This document shows positions 1 to 9,036 of a DNA stretch of 64,000 nucleotides, in pieces. The position numbers were made by a program, and so were the translations under genes. Every line of letters begins with the position of its first letter. Within the stretch, counting starts at the first letter, position 1. Source of the DNA: Velocimicrobium porci (GTDB taxonomy: Bacteria; Bacillota; Clostridia; Lachnospirales; Lachnospiraceae); NCBI RefSeq assembly GCF_009696045.1, contig NZ_VUMT01000002.1, forward strand, positions 62,001-126,000, read 5' to 3'. Under the pieces are notes generated by a model, which saw only the letters and a program-made list of their open reading frames with translations, did no database searches and was not told where the DNA came from.

Positions 1-886
1 TTTCAAATTCACAATTGTAAATTACTACATTATCACAGGTTGTATCATCATAGGCACGATAACCGCTTGCTACACTACTGCTATGTGTAATATCAATTTG
101 TATTGCCTCTTTGTTCTTACTTCCCTTATAGCCACTCATATAAGAATTTGTAATCGCAACATTCTGCACGCCACAAAGCTCAACATGATGACCATTATAA
201 TTGTCTAAAATTTTCACCTGATTAATCAAAATATTTTTGGCATGACCAAATCGGATAAAGGAATGTTCATAGCTGGAGTCTTCGGCAAATTTTTTCATAT
301 TGCCATCCCATGTACCGCCTTCTAAAATTACATTATGAACTCCGTTGTATTCTGTATTAATCTCTTTTGTATTACCACCCATTATCATTGAACTTTTTCC
401 TGTCGTACTTACAATAGAAGCATCTTCATCCATACAAAGCCATGTATTGCTATATATATGAAGTGCTTTACTAATCGCATACGTTCCTTTTGGAATTACA
501 ATTTTATATTGAACCTGGTCTGATGCATTTACTTTTGCTTCGTTTAATGCACACTGCAATGCATCTGCAGCATCTTTTTTTCCGGTATTATCCGCATAAT
601 AAGGATCGTCCATTACATTAATTGTAATCATATTTGAATAATTAGGAAAAACAGGGAGCCCTATCCCTGTTACTTTATTGTTATCTAATCCCTCTTGTGC
701 CTTTTTTACAATATAATTAATATTTGCAGAAGTGGTTCTATCGTAACTCTTATCCTTAACGCCTGCCTTTGCAGTAACAGACATAGTTTGAATCGACATA
801 TATGCACTCCCTACGATTAACATAATAACTACTAGCATTATCCTTAAAGCCGGTATTTTCTTTTTTTCCATTGTTTTTCTATTCAT
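1..886 (-). CDS. Secreted right-handed beta-helix (pectate-lyase-like) protein, 3' end cut by window
   Basis: An open frame without stop runs from an ATG at 886 off the left edge, about 295 codons. AAGAAGG lies 7 bases upstream of the start. The N-terminus has a basic stretch followed by a hydrophobic segment (about residues 12-30), so it is probably exported or membrane anchored. The rest resembles parallel beta-helix or pectate-lyase-fold proteins: short beta repeats and Asn/Gly-rich turns around residues 95-290. The fold call is from sequence character only, and no catalytic residues can be named. It is the last visible gene of the wall-polymer operon, about 50 bases after the transferase gene, which suggests a role at the surface, perhaps on glycans. 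Substrate unknown. Confidence 0.6.
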   Translation of the reverse strand, partial: MNRKTMEKKKIPALRIMLVVIMLIVGSAYMSIQTMSVTAKAGVKDKSYDRTTSANINYIVKKAQEGLDNNKVTGIGLPVFPNYSNMITINVMDDPYYADNTGKKDAADALQCALNEAKVNASDQVQYKIVIPKGTYAISKALHIYSNTWLCMDEDASIVSTTGKSSMIMGGNTKEINTEYNGVHNVILEGGTWDGNMKKFAEDSSYEHSFIRFGHAKNILINQVKILDNYNGHHVELCGVQNVAITNSYMSGYKGSKNKEAIQIDITHSSSVASGYRAYDDTTCDNVVIYNCEFE

Positions 887-935
887 TATACTACCTTCTT
901 TACCCTCTTGCTTGTCATCCTGTTTCTACTTATCC

Positions 936-2117
936 TCATTTACTTGTTTCTTCAATTAATTTACATATCTTTTCCGATGCTGTTCCTGACTCAACTTCAT
1001 TATATTTTTTAGAAAAAGCAGAATACTTTTCTATATATTTTGCCTCATCATAATGCAGTATATCCTGAATTAATTCTTTTGTTTCATATGAAATAGGACC
1101 AGGAGCTTCTTTTTCAAAATCAAAATAAAATCCTCTTAAATTATTTTTATAATTATCATAATCATAACAATAAAATAACATAGGACGTTTTAAAATACTA
1201 TAGTCAAACATAACAGAAGAATAGTCTGTAATTAAAATATCTGATACTAAATATAATAAAGAAATATCATAATTTAAATCGCAATCAAAAATAAAGCCTT
1301 TATATGGACTCCAATCCACTAAATCCTTTACCAAATAATGATATTTAACAATAATACAATATTCATCCTCTAATTGTTCTTTTAACAGTTCGAAATCAAT
1401 ATGGGGATTAAATTTATAACGTCCCGAACCATAAAATTCATTATCACGCCAAGTTGGTGCATATAATATTATTTTCTTGTCCATTGGAAGTTCTAATTCT
1501 TTTTTTAATGATTCAATGTATTCCTTCGTATTATTACGGATTAAAATATCATTTCTCGGATAACCAATCGTAAGCATTTCTTTTTCAAAGCCAAATGCTT
1601 TCCGAAATATTTTAGCTGAAAAATCATTTTGAGCAATCAAATAATCCCAAGTTTGTGCATTTTGATAGAATTTATTTTTATATTTCTCAATGTCCTTATC
1701 CTCTGCCATAGACACCGAATCCATATCAAGTGCTAACTTTTTGAGTGGTGTTCCATGCCATGTCTGAATATAAGTTACGTTTTTCTTCTTAACTAAAAAA
1801 TCTGGCTGTCTACAATCAAACACCCATGTTTTAGCTATTGCCATATAATAAAAATATTTTATCCGTTTAAAACGAACAATTTTATAATTTCCTGGTAGTT
1901 CTTTTGGAAGCGATTCAAAAAACCATATACACTGATATTTTTTATCAAGACCTTTTTCAACCATATATTCATAAATATATCTCGGGTTACCAGTATAATT
2001 TCTTCCCATACTACTGTTAAATACAATTACTTTCTTGTCAATTGGAAGAAGACTCGCCATGATTCGGTAGCAAAATAACATAACAGATTTTGCTGCTTTT
2101 TTCAGTTGTTTCTTCAT
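936..2117 (-). CDS. CDP-glycerol glycerophosphotransferase family protein (TagB/TagF type)
   Basis: 393 residues, a member of the family that moves glycerol phosphate from CDP-glycerol onto a wall teichoic acid primer or chain at the inner face of the membrane. Family motifs are clear: TWHGTPLKK near residue 120, APTWRDNEF near 215, KYHYLVKDL near 258 and ITDYSSVMFDYSILKRP near 295-312. The His of the first motif and the Asp of TDYSS are typical of the active site. The length fits TagB or short TagF-like enzymes lacking the N-terminal extension of full TagF polymerases, so primase and polymerase roles cannot be told apart. It follows tagD, which makes the CDP-glycerol, and tagGH, which export the polymer. 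Confidence 0.85.
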   Translation of the reverse strand: MKKQLKKAAKSVMLFCYRIMASLLPIDKKVIVFNSSMGRNYTGNPRYIYEYMVEKGLDKKYQCIWFFESLPKELPGNYKIVRFKRIKYFYYMAIAKTWVFDCRQPDFLVKKKNVTYIQTWHGTPLKKLALDMDSVSMAEDKDIEKYKNKFYQNAQTWDYLIAQNDFSAKIFRKAFGFEKEMLTIGYPRNDILIRNNTKEYIESLKKELELPMDKKIILYAPTWRDNEFYGSGRYKFNPHIDFELLKEQLEDEYCIIVKYHYLVKDLVDWSPYKGFIFDCDLNYDISLLYLVSDILITDYSSVMFDYSILKRPMLFYCYDYDNYKNNLRGFYFDFEKEAPGPISYETKELIQDILHYDEAKYIEKYSAFSKKYNEVESGTASEKICKLIEETSK

Positions 2118-2149
2118 TTTAATATCCCCCTGTCCTCTTCCATTTAATT

Positions 2150-2560
2150 TTAATTCGAATGATGATTCATCTCTCCACGTCTTAGGTCATTTTTTATCTT
2201 TGTTGTTGATATTTTTTCGGTTCGAGGTAAATAAATCACTTCACAATAATCCTTAAGAAAATCAAACTGTCCTTCCCAGTCATGTCCCATAACAAAGATA
2301 TCAATATCATTATCTACAACATCTTTTATCTTCTGATCCCATGAAACTTCCGGTATTACCTCATCTACGTAACGAATCGCCTCTAATATCATTTTTCTGT
2401 CTTCATAAGAATGGTAGGCCGTTTTATGTTTTAGAGCATTAAATTCATCCGTTGATAACACAACCAATAAATAATCTCCCAACTCCTTTGCCCTACGGAG
2501 CAAATTAATATGTCCGACATGTAGCAAATCATAGGTTCCATAAGTTATAACTTTTTTCAT
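2150..2560 (-). CDS. tagD: Glycerol-3-phosphate cytidylyltransferase TagD
   Basis: 136 residues starting at the ATG at 2560, with AGAAGG upstream; a longer frame to 2608 adds 16 residues that do not look like the family. TagD makes CDP-glycerol from CTP and sn-glycerol 3-phosphate. The nucleotidyltransferase signature HVGH is near residue 15 in the context YGTYDLLHVGH, and the C-terminal RTEKISTTKIK matches the RTxGISTT nucleotide-binding motif except that K replaces the usual G. It lies between the exporter genes and the glycerophosphotransferase, so the operon holds both supply and use of CDP-glycerol. Confidence 0.92.
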   Translation of the reverse strand: MKKVITYGTYDLLHVGHINLLRRAKELGDYLLVVLSTDEFNALKHKTAYHSYEDRKMILEAIRYVDEVIPEVSWDQKIKDVVDNDIDIFVMGHDWEGQFDFLKDYCEVIYLPRTEKISTTKIKNDLRRGEMNHHSN

Positions 2561-2617
2561 AATTATTTTTCCTTCTTTCTGATATCCTATACATATATCT
2601 AAAAACAAAAATATTTA

Positions 2618-3361
2618 TTATTTCATCCTCTGCTCATACAACTTACTAACCTCTTCGACAGACCCTTCTGCCAGTACTTTTCCATGATCAAGCAAAATTG
2701 CTTTATCACAAAGACGTTTTACCTGTTCTAAAGAGTGAGATACAAATAACACAGTTACACCTCGGTCAAACATATCTCTTATCTTCTTTTCACTTTTTTT
2801 ACGGAATTTTGCATCACCAACAGATAATACTTCATCTAAAATTAAAATATCCGGTTCTACTACAGTTGCAATTGCAAATCCAAGTCTTGCTTTCATACCG
2901 GAAGAATAGTTTTTTAATGGTACATTGATAAAATCGCCCAACTCAGAAAATTCAACAATTTCATCATATTTTTCCCGTATAAACTCCTTGGAATATCCAA
3001 GAACTGCTCCATATAAATATATATTTTCCGCTCCTGTATATTGCTTATCAAAACCGGCACCAAGCTCTAAAAGAGGTACTATCTTCCCTTTCTTCTTAAC
3101 AGAGCCTTCGGTTGGCTTTAACACACCTGCAATTACTTTTAATAATGTACTCTTTCCTGCCCCATTAAATCCTAAAATTCCAAGCCGTTCTCCCTTCTGA
3201 AGTTCAAAAGAAACATTTCTCAATGCCCAGAATTCCTGAAAACGTAATTCTCTTTTTATAAATTTAATCACATAATCCTTTAAATCATCTACTTTTTCTG
3301 CACTAAGGTTAAAACGCATACTTACATTTTCAACTTTTAATGCCACATTTTTCTTACCCAC
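2618..3361 (-). CDS. tagH: Teichoic-acid-type polysaccharide ABC exporter ATPase (TagH)
   Basis: 247 residues. It has Walker A GFNGAGKS at about residues 64-71, the signature YSSGMKARLGFA near 150, Walker B ILILDEVLSVGD near 170 and a switch His in FVSHSLEQ. The shape, with an N-terminal extension before the ATPase core, is that of TagH/Wzt proteins that drive export of wall polymers or O-antigen chains. The long C-terminal substrate-binding domain of some TagH/Wzt proteins is absent. It follows tagG by 14 bases, so the two make a half-transporter pair. Confidence 0.9.
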   Translation of the reverse strand: MGKKNVALKVENVSMRFNLSAEKVDDLKDYVIKFIKRELRFQEFWALRNVSFELQKGERLGILGFNGAGKSTLLKVIAGVLKPTEGSVKKKGKIVPLLELGAGFDKQYTGAENIYLYGAVLGYSKEFIREKYDEIVEFSELGDFINVPLKNYSSGMKARLGFAIATVVEPDILILDEVLSVGDAKFRKKSEKKIRDMFDRGVTVLFVSHSLEQVKRLCDKAILLDHGKVLAEGSVEEVSKLYEQRMK

Positions 3362-3375
3362 TTTTGTGCCTCCTG

Positions 3376-4155
3376 CTAAATATTCAGAATAAATTTATCC
3401 TGATTCTTGTAGAATACGTAAACACCTATAATCAAACTTCCAAAACTTATGACTGCTGAAAATACTAAAGCATACATATCAAATCCCTGTCCATACATAA
3501 CCGTATTTCTAAAGTTCTGGATTAGGCAGTATAATGGATTAACTTTGAAAATCCACTCAAATCCATTCTTGATTACTCGGGAAGGATAATAGAATACTGC
3601 ACACGCATAAAAGAGTAATGTTAAAAATACTCCCCACAAATATTCCAAATCACGGAAAAATACCGCTAACGTAGCAAGAATTAATCCAAAACCCAAACTC
3701 ATGATTAACAATAAAACAATCGGAACAATTGCTCCAAATACATAAATAGTTGGTTTTACATGTAATACAGCCGCAACTCCAACTAAAACAATAAGTGACA
3801 GTAAAAATGTCACGAAGTTTGATAATACGGATGATAATGGATAAATATACTTTGGTACATATACTTTTTTAATCATACCACTGTTTGTCCGAATTGATTT
3901 CATCGCAGATTTTGTAGCACCTGAAAAGAATTGGGTCATTAAGCGTCCGGTTAAAATATAAACCGGAAACAGGGCATCATCTTTTGCATATAATTTTGAG
4001 AATACAACCCAAAGTACCAACATATTAAGAAGTGGCTCTAATAAGGTCCAGACAAGTCCAAGTACAGACCGTCGATACTTCAGTTTTATGTCTTTTTTCA
4101 CCAATTCTTGAAGTAAAAACCGGTATTTCATAAAGTTATTTAGATATTTTTTCAT
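3376..4155 (-). CDS. tagG: Teichoic-acid-type ABC-2 exporter permease (TagG)
   Basis: 259 residues from the ATG at 4155, which has GGAG seven bases upstream. The frame stays open to 4272, but that part overlaps the -10 and -35 elements and lacks a ribosome binding site. Six hydrophobic segments follow the N-terminal KYRRSVLGLVWTLLEP motif that is typical of the ABC-2 permeases paired with TagH. It is the first gene of the operon tagG-tagH-tagD-transferase-beta-helix protein. It should form the membrane channel that flips the lipid-linked wall polymer. Confidence 0.9.
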   Translation of the reverse strand: MKKYLNNFMKYRFLLQELVKKDIKLKYRRSVLGLVWTLLEPLLNMLVLWVVFSKLYAKDDALFPVYILTGRLMTQFFSGATKSAMKSIRTNSGMIKKVYVPKYIYPLSSVLSNFVTFLLSLIVLVGVAAVLHVKPTIYVFGAIVPIVLLLIMSLGFGLILATLAVFFRDLEYLWGVFLTLLFYACAVFYYPSRVIKNGFEWIFKVNPLYCLIQNFRNTVMYGQGFDMYALVFSAVISFGSLIIGVYVFYKNQDKFILNI

Positions 4156-4210
4156 CTCTGTTCTCCATCTTTCTTCCCGTTTCACTTTAGCTTTGCCGTC
4201 AGGCGGGGTT

Positions 4211-4239
4211 ATTATATCATATTTGATTATATTAGTCAA
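4211..4239 (-). promoter_or_regulatory. Sigma-A promoter of the tag operon
   Basis: On the minus strand TTGACT and TATAAT are separated by exactly 17 bases. The start of transcription would fall near 4204, leaving about 50 bases of leader before tagG at 4155. No operator-like repeat is evident. Confidence 0.75.
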
Positions 4240-4325
4240 ACGAAGTAAATACACTAAAAAAGCCAAAAACAAAACAAATGTCCAGTCTAAGTATTGGATA
4301 TTAAGGCAATTAGAATATTCATTAA

Positions 4326-4365
4326 AACGTGAACTTTAAAAATAAATTTTTCTAAAGTTCACGTT
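4326..4365 (-). terminator. Intrinsic terminator after leuA
   Basis: A perfect 13-bp inverted repeat (arms 4326-4338 and 4353-4365) follows the leuA stop. In the minus direction it is followed only by a short TTTT run, so it may be a modest terminator. Confidence 0.6.
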
Positions 4366-4392
4366 ATAAAATCTTAATTATTTTGTTCTTTT

Positions 4393-6060
4393 TTACTTAT
4401 TCAAACGATTGATTGCACTAAATAATGCCCGCAAAGAAGACCTTGTAATATTAGAGCTTATTCCTGCACCATAGATTGCATTTCCATTCTCTTCATCCAA
4501 TAAATGGATGTAAGTAACAGCCTGTGCATTTGATCCTGACTGTAGGGCATGCTCATTATAATCTAATACTTTTAATTTTCTACTAATTATATTACTAATT
4601 CCCTTCTGTGCCGCATCAATCGGACCATTTCCAATTCCTTCTAATGTTTTTTCAATTCCATTTTCTTTATACAAGATTGTAATATGTGTGCTTTCCCGGT
4701 TATTTTCGTCCATTTTCTCTTCTATCTTGCACTGGCAGAAATGAAACGGCTCTTTTGCTTCTAAATATTCTTTTTTAAATTCCTCCATAATCTGTTCCGG
4801 AGCTACCTCACCTTGCTTTTCTGAAATTTCCTGTATTATTTTTGCAAACTCTTTTTGCATCCCCTTTGGAAGCTTAAAGCCAAAACAGGAATCCATAATG
4901 AATGCAACACCACCTTTTCCAGACTGACTGTTGATTCTCACAATTGGTTCATACTTCCGTCCTACATCTGCTGGATCAATTGGCAAGTATGGCACTTCCC
5001 AATATGACTGATTTCTTTCTTTCATGGCTTTAATACCTTTATTAATTGCATCCTGATGAGAACCTGAAAACGCCGTAAAAACTAGTTTTCCCGCATATGG
5101 ATGGCGAATATGAACCGGTATTTTACAACATCTTTCATAAACTTCTATAATTTCATTGATATTTTCTAAATTTAAATTTGGATTCACTCCCTGAGAAAAC
5201 AGATTATAGGCGATTGTTAAAATATCCACATTTCCTGTTCGTTCTCCATTTCCAAATAACGTCCCTTCGATTCGGTCTGCTCCTGCTAATAAGGAAAGTT
5301 CAGCTGCCGCAACCGCACAACCTCTATCATTATGAGGATGAACACTTAAAATTACCGCTTCTCTGTTTTTCAAATGACGATGAAACCACTCAATCTGATC
5401 TGCATATACATTTGGTGTATTCATTTCCACGGTAGCCGGAAGGTTTATAATAACTGGTTCTTCTTTTGTTGCACCCCATTCATCCAGTACAGCTTCACAG
5501 ACATCCAATGCATAATCCACTTCTGTTCCTGTGAAGCTTTCAGGTGAATATTCTAATATAATTTTTCCTTCGAAATCTTTCATTTTCTGCTTTACCAGCT
5601 TCGTTCCCTCAATTGCAATTTCTTTTATCTCTTCTTTACTTTTTCCAAAGACAACATCTCTTTGTAAAGCAGAGGTCGAATTATAAATATGAACGATTGC
5701 TTTTTTTACTCCATTTAACGCTTCAAATGTTCGTTCTATCAAATGTTCCCTACATTGTACCAATACTTGTACAATGACATCATCAGGTATTAAGTTCCGC
5801 TCGACAAGCTGTCTTAAAAAGTCATATTCAATCTGCGAGGCTGAAGGAAATCCCACCTCAATTTCTTTGAATCCAAGCTTTACCAGCATTTGAAAAAATT
5901 CAATTTTTTCTTCTACAACCATTGGCTCAATCAATGCCTGATTTCCGTCACGTAAATCAACACTACACCATACCGGTGCCTTTTCAATCTGATTATCTGG
6001 CCATTGACGTTCTGACAAGCTTATAACTGGATTTTTTTTGTATCTCGCATAATTTAACAT
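4393..6060 (-). CDS. leuA: 2-isopropylmalate synthase LeuA (long form)
   Basis: 555 residues starting at the ATG at 6060, with AGGAGGG six bases upstream; the extra 15 codons upstream run into the leader terminator and are rejected. LeuA condenses acetyl-CoA with 2-oxoisovalerate, the first committed step of leucine synthesis. The HMGL-like TIM barrel carries the metal-site motif DLRDGNQ near residue 36 and HPHNDRGCA near 240, and the C-terminal third is the LeuA allosteric/dimer domain, ending in SSLRALFSAINRL. The size fits the 550-560 residue group of LeuA. It stands alone behind a leucine T-box; the other leu genes are not in the window. Confidence 0.95.
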   Translation of the reverse strand: MLNYARYKKNPVISLSERQWPDNQIEKAPVWCSVDLRDGNQALIEPMVVEEKIEFFQMLVKLGFKEIEVGFPSASQIEYDFLRQLVERNLIPDDVIVQVLVQCREHLIERTFEALNGVKKAIVHIYNSTSALQRDVVFGKSKEEIKEIAIEGTKLVKQKMKDFEGKIILEYSPESFTGTEVDYALDVCEAVLDEWGATKEEPVIINLPATVEMNTPNVYADQIEWFHRHLKNREAVILSVHPHNDRGCAVAAAELSLLAGADRIEGTLFGNGERTGNVDILTIAYNLFSQGVNPNLNLENINEIIEVYERCCKIPVHIRHPYAGKLVFTAFSGSHQDAINKGIKAMKERNQSYWEVPYLPIDPADVGRKYEPIVRINSQSGKGGVAFIMDSCFGFKLPKGMQKEFAKIIQEISEKQGEVAPEQIMEEFKKEYLEAKEPFHFCQCKIEEKMDENNRESTHITILYKENGIEKTLEGIGNGPIDAAQKGISNIISRKLKVLDYNEHALQSGSNAQAVTYIHLLDEENGNAIYGAGISSNITRSSLRALFSAINRLNK

Positions 6061-6082
6061 CGCAAACCCTCCTATTTTCTTC

Positions 6083-6405
6083 AAAAAAAAAGCCCTCGTC
6101 TCCAATTTATTAGAGACGAAAGACTATATTCTTACGCGGTACCACTCTAGTTTATACTTTATGTATACCCTCACCCAATACAAGTATCTTCTTATATTGT
6201 CCTGTCTGATAACGGTCAGGATCCGTCTTTTCCTACTGCTATTAAAATCAAAACTTTTGACTCTCTAACGGTTCAGAAAAACTGCTAAAAGGCGAGTTCA
6301 GTTTTTTCCTGCAATCGTTTTTCACCGGTCAACGACTCTCTGAATGCGCAAAAAAACTTACTATTCCTTCTCATCGCTTTTATCTTTTATCAATTTTAAT
6401 ATTGA
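6083..6405 (-). promoter_or_regulatory. T-box leader, leucine, controlling leuA
   Basis: The conserved T-box AGAGTGGTACCGCG lies at 6135-6148 on the minus strand. It is followed by a terminator hairpin (arms 6096-6102 and 6113-6119) and a run of nine U (6083-6091). Upstream sequence contains the Stem I hallmarks, including the GATGAGAAGGA start near 6382 and a GAACTCGCC segment in which CTC (6294-6296) is the likely leucine specifier codon. Uncharged tRNA-Leu should favour the antiterminator and turn leuA on. The specifier call depends on a fold I did by eye. Confidence 0.88.
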
Positions 6406-6409
6406 TATT

Positions 6410-6438
6410 ATAATAATCGAATTTCTTTTCCATGTCAA
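6410..6438 (-). promoter_or_regulatory. Sigma-A promoter of the leuA leader
   Basis: TTGACA and TATTAT on the minus strand are separated by 17 bases. It sits just past the stop of the HPr-like gene, so leuA is an independent unit. Confidence 0.75.
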
Positions 6439-6451
6439 TTCTTTTTTCAGA

Positions 6452-6733
6452 TTATTCTGTTTCTTCTATTACTTCTCCTAATCCGCTTTTAACAAGCGAA
6501 ATTAATGCATCCAGTGCTTCTTTTTCACGCTCTCCTTCACAGATGATATTAATCTCATCGCCCTGCTTCACACATGCACCTAATACTCCTAGTATACTCT
6601 TTCCATTAAGCTTCGCATTTTTCGATTGAATCAATATAGAACATGGGTATTCAATTGCTAATCCACAAAATCTTTCTGCAACTCGAAGGTGAAGTCCTTT
6701 TGGATTTTTTACAGTTACACGTTGATTAACCAT
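6452..6733 (-). CDS. HPr-family phosphocarrier-like protein
   Basis: 93 residues with the HPr fold pattern. His15 lies in GLHLRVAE, where canonical PTS HPr has GLHARPA: the phospho-accepting His and Arg17 are kept but Ala16 and Pro18 are changed. Ser46, the site of HPr kinase, is present in NGKSILGVLG. So it could carry phosphate from enzyme I, or act mainly in regulation as Crh does. It is the last gene of the cdaA-ybbR operon, 23 bases after ybbR. PTS function is not proved by sequence. Confidence 0.8.
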   Translation of the reverse strand: MVNQRVTVKNPKGLHLRVAERFCGLAIEYPCSILIQSKNAKLNGKSILGVLGACVKQGDEINIICEGEREKEALDALISLVKSGLGEVIEETE

Positions 6734-6756
6734 ACAATCGCCTCCTATAATAGCTA

Positions 6757-8154
6757 CTATTCTTCTGTTCTTTCCTCCACATCTGTCTTATCATCATCTG
6801 AAGTATTTTGATTATTGCTATTATTTGTATTATCCATCGAATCAATATCATTTTCATCTGTATTATTTTCGGGTTCAGCGGTCTCTTCTGGAGGTTCTGT
6901 CTTATCATCGGAAGAAAAACCGTTATCTTCATCTGCTAATAACATAACTGATACGGTAGGTGTACTTACAATTTCAAAATTCTCATTTTCTTCAAATTTA
7001 ACCGCAATTACATGTTTTCCTTTTCCAAGATTATTTAAATCAATATATGCCCCCAGTTTAGAAGCTGTCAACTTACTTACAACATCTTCAAGCCCCATAA
7101 CCTTCACTTTATAAATCTTATTCGAATTACCATAAGAAAATTCCATTCCATCAGGAACATTTTTTGTTTCAATGTCGCTTGCCGTAAATGATATTTCTTT
7201 TGTAACAAGCTTCTCAACGGTTATCTTGACAGCTATTGATGTCATATTTCCAACAATTGATATGCCTTCAGGAAGATATTCCTTTAAATCAATCTCTTTT
7301 TCAATATTCTTTTTCACATTATTCACATTTATTATAATCGGAATAGAAGAAATCGTTTGAAGGACACGGTCTTCTCCCGTTATCTCAACCTGCCCCGGTT
7401 CAAAGTCAGTTTTCATGACCATATATCCCTGACCGGCTGTTCCTTCTGTCTTTACCTCAATTGGAACCGTTTTTGTACGCTGTACATTTATTTTTACCGA
7501 AATCGAAGAGGAACTGAATTTAAGTCTTGAAGAATCGATTTCCTTTCCCTCTTCATCATATACCTTTGGTATTAATTGATCTTCTTTAAAACTTGCAGAT
7601 GCATTATTAATATCTACTACAACTCTTGCTTCTGCTATCTTATTCACAACTGATTTAGCACCTGATACTTCAATCAAATTTGGTTTTGCCTCAACAGTTC
7701 CGACAGAAAACCCGCTTGCGGCTTCACCAATCTGTTCAACATTTATTTTTACCTGCTTTGTTTCTTTATCTTCCATATTGATTGTCAGCATTTTAGGTTT
7801 TACCGTAAACTCTAAACTTGCATAATCAAATTTAGGACAACTCGCTACCAATTCAATTTTATTAAATGGTGTCATTTGTGTTAAATCAGCAGTAACCTGT
7901 AAATCTGTATATTTAATTTTATCTAATACACTTCGTTTACCTCTCACCGTAACAGTTACCGTATTTCCCTCTTCTACATCATATACTTTACCCAAGGAAG
8001 AAATTGCATCCTCATTAAGAAATTCAATCGGAATATTTGAAAAAGGTCTTGTTATCGCAGGATCATCAATATTAATAATAATAATCCAAATTATGGCGGC
8101 AAGTGGTATTGATAAAAGTTTAATGCCTAGGTTATTCATCAGCTTTTCTTTCAT
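6757..8154 (-). CDS. cdaR: YbbR-domain protein, CdaA regulator (CdaR)
   Basis: 465 residues: one N-terminal membrane helix (about 10-28), then four YbbR-type repeats outside the membrane marked by recurring phrases such as VRGKRSVLDKI, VSGAKSVVNKI, ITGEDRVLQTI and VMGLEDVVSKL. A tail of about 55 residues rich in Asp, Glu, Asn and Thr closes the protein. CdaR proteins bind and tune the diadenylate cyclase CdaA. The start overlaps the end of cdaA by 23 bases, so the two are translationally linked. The acidic tail is of unknown use. Confidence 0.9.
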   Translation of the reverse strand: MKEKLMNNLGIKLLSIPLAAIIWIIIINIDDPAITRPFSNIPIEFLNEDAISSLGKVYDVEEGNTVTVTVRGKRSVLDKIKYTDLQVTADLTQMTPFNKIELVASCPKFDYASLEFTVKPKMLTINMEDKETKQVKINVEQIGEAASGFSVGTVEAKPNLIEVSGAKSVVNKIAEARVVVDINNASASFKEDQLIPKVYDEEGKEIDSSRLKFSSSSISVKINVQRTKTVPIEVKTEGTAGQGYMVMKTDFEPGQVEITGEDRVLQTISSIPIIINVNNVKKNIEKEIDLKEYLPEGISIVGNMTSIAVKITVEKLVTKEISFTASDIETKNVPDGMEFSYGNSNKIYKVKVMGLEDVVSKLTASKLGAYIDLNNLGKGKHVIAVKFEENENFEIVSTPTVSVMLLADEDNGFSSDDKTEPPEETAEPENNTDENDIDSMDNTNNSNNQNTSDDDKTDVEERTEE

Positions 8155-9016
8155 TCTTCTTTCTTCCCTTCCATAATTTTATTTTTTTACTATCAGCACT
8201 TTTCTTTTTCTGATAACGGGTAAGATATTCTTTTAACTGTTCTCCATCAACAGAGCGTTTTAATACACCTTCGGAAGCAATCGACACTTTACCAGTTTCT
8301 TCGGAAACAATAATTGTAATACTGTCTGTCACTTCGCTGATTCCGACGCCGGCACGATGTCTGGTTCCCAAATCCTTACTCAATTCCATGTTATCTGACA
8401 ACGGTAAATAACAGGTAGCCGCAACAATTCGATTACCTCTTATAATAATTGCACCATCATGGAGGGGCGTATTATGTTCAAATATATTAATTAACAACTG
8501 ACTGCTAATTACCGAGTCCAATATAATCCCTGTCCGCTCATATTCGTTTAAATCAATATCTCTCTCAATTACAATCAATGCCCCTGTCTTTGTCTTAGCC
8601 ATCTCAAATGTAGCCCTTACAATCTCACTAATTGTCCGGTCTGAAAACCGTTCGTATTTATCCTTCTGGTCATCAAATGGAATAATTGAGGATATATAAT
8701 TCTTTCTTCCAAGTTGTTCCAGCGCCTTCCTGAGCTCTGGCTGAAATACAATAATAATTGCAGTAATTCCAACACCAATTGTATTTTTAAATATCCACAA
8801 AATTACACTCATATCCAAAACAATTGCAATGATACAAAAAATACAAAGCACAATAATACCCTTTACCAGCATCCAGGCTCGTGTTTTTTTCACCCAGATA
8901 ATAATATGGTAAAGTGCAAATGCAATAATTAATATTTCTAAAACATCAATAACTGTTATCTTAGGCAGTGATACTACCGTCAGATATTTTTCAAAAAAGG
9001 TTTTAATGATGTCCAT
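8132..9016 (-). CDS. cdaA: Diadenylate cyclase CdaA (c-di-AMP synthase)
   Basis: 294 residues. Three hydrophobic segments (about 25-42, 50-68, 72-92) precede a DAC domain. The catalytic motifs DGA (187-189) and RHR (219-221) are intact. It makes the second messenger c-di-AMP from two ATP; in Firmicutes this controls potassium and osmolyte transport and wall stress. A basic C-terminus (KKKSADSKKIKLWKGRKK) may touch the membrane or a partner. It lies in an operon with ybbR, but glmM, the usual third gene, is not here; an HPr-like gene follows instead. Confidence 0.96.
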   Translation of the reverse strand: MDIIKTFFEKYLTVVSLPKITVIDVLEILIIAFALYHIIIWVKKTRAWMLVKGIIVLCIFCIIAIVLDMSVILWIFKNTIGVGITAIIIVFQPELRKALEQLGRKNYISSIIPFDDQKDKYERFSDRTISEIVRATFEMAKTKTGALIVIERDIDLNEYERTGIILDSVISSQLLINIFEHNTPLHDGAIIIRGNRIVAATCYLPLSDNMELSKDLGTRHRAGVGISEVTDSITIIVSEETGKVSIASEGVLKRSVDGEQLKEYLTRYQKKKSADSKKIKLWKGRKKNERKADE

Positions 9017-9036
9017 ACTGCCTCCAATTATCTTTT

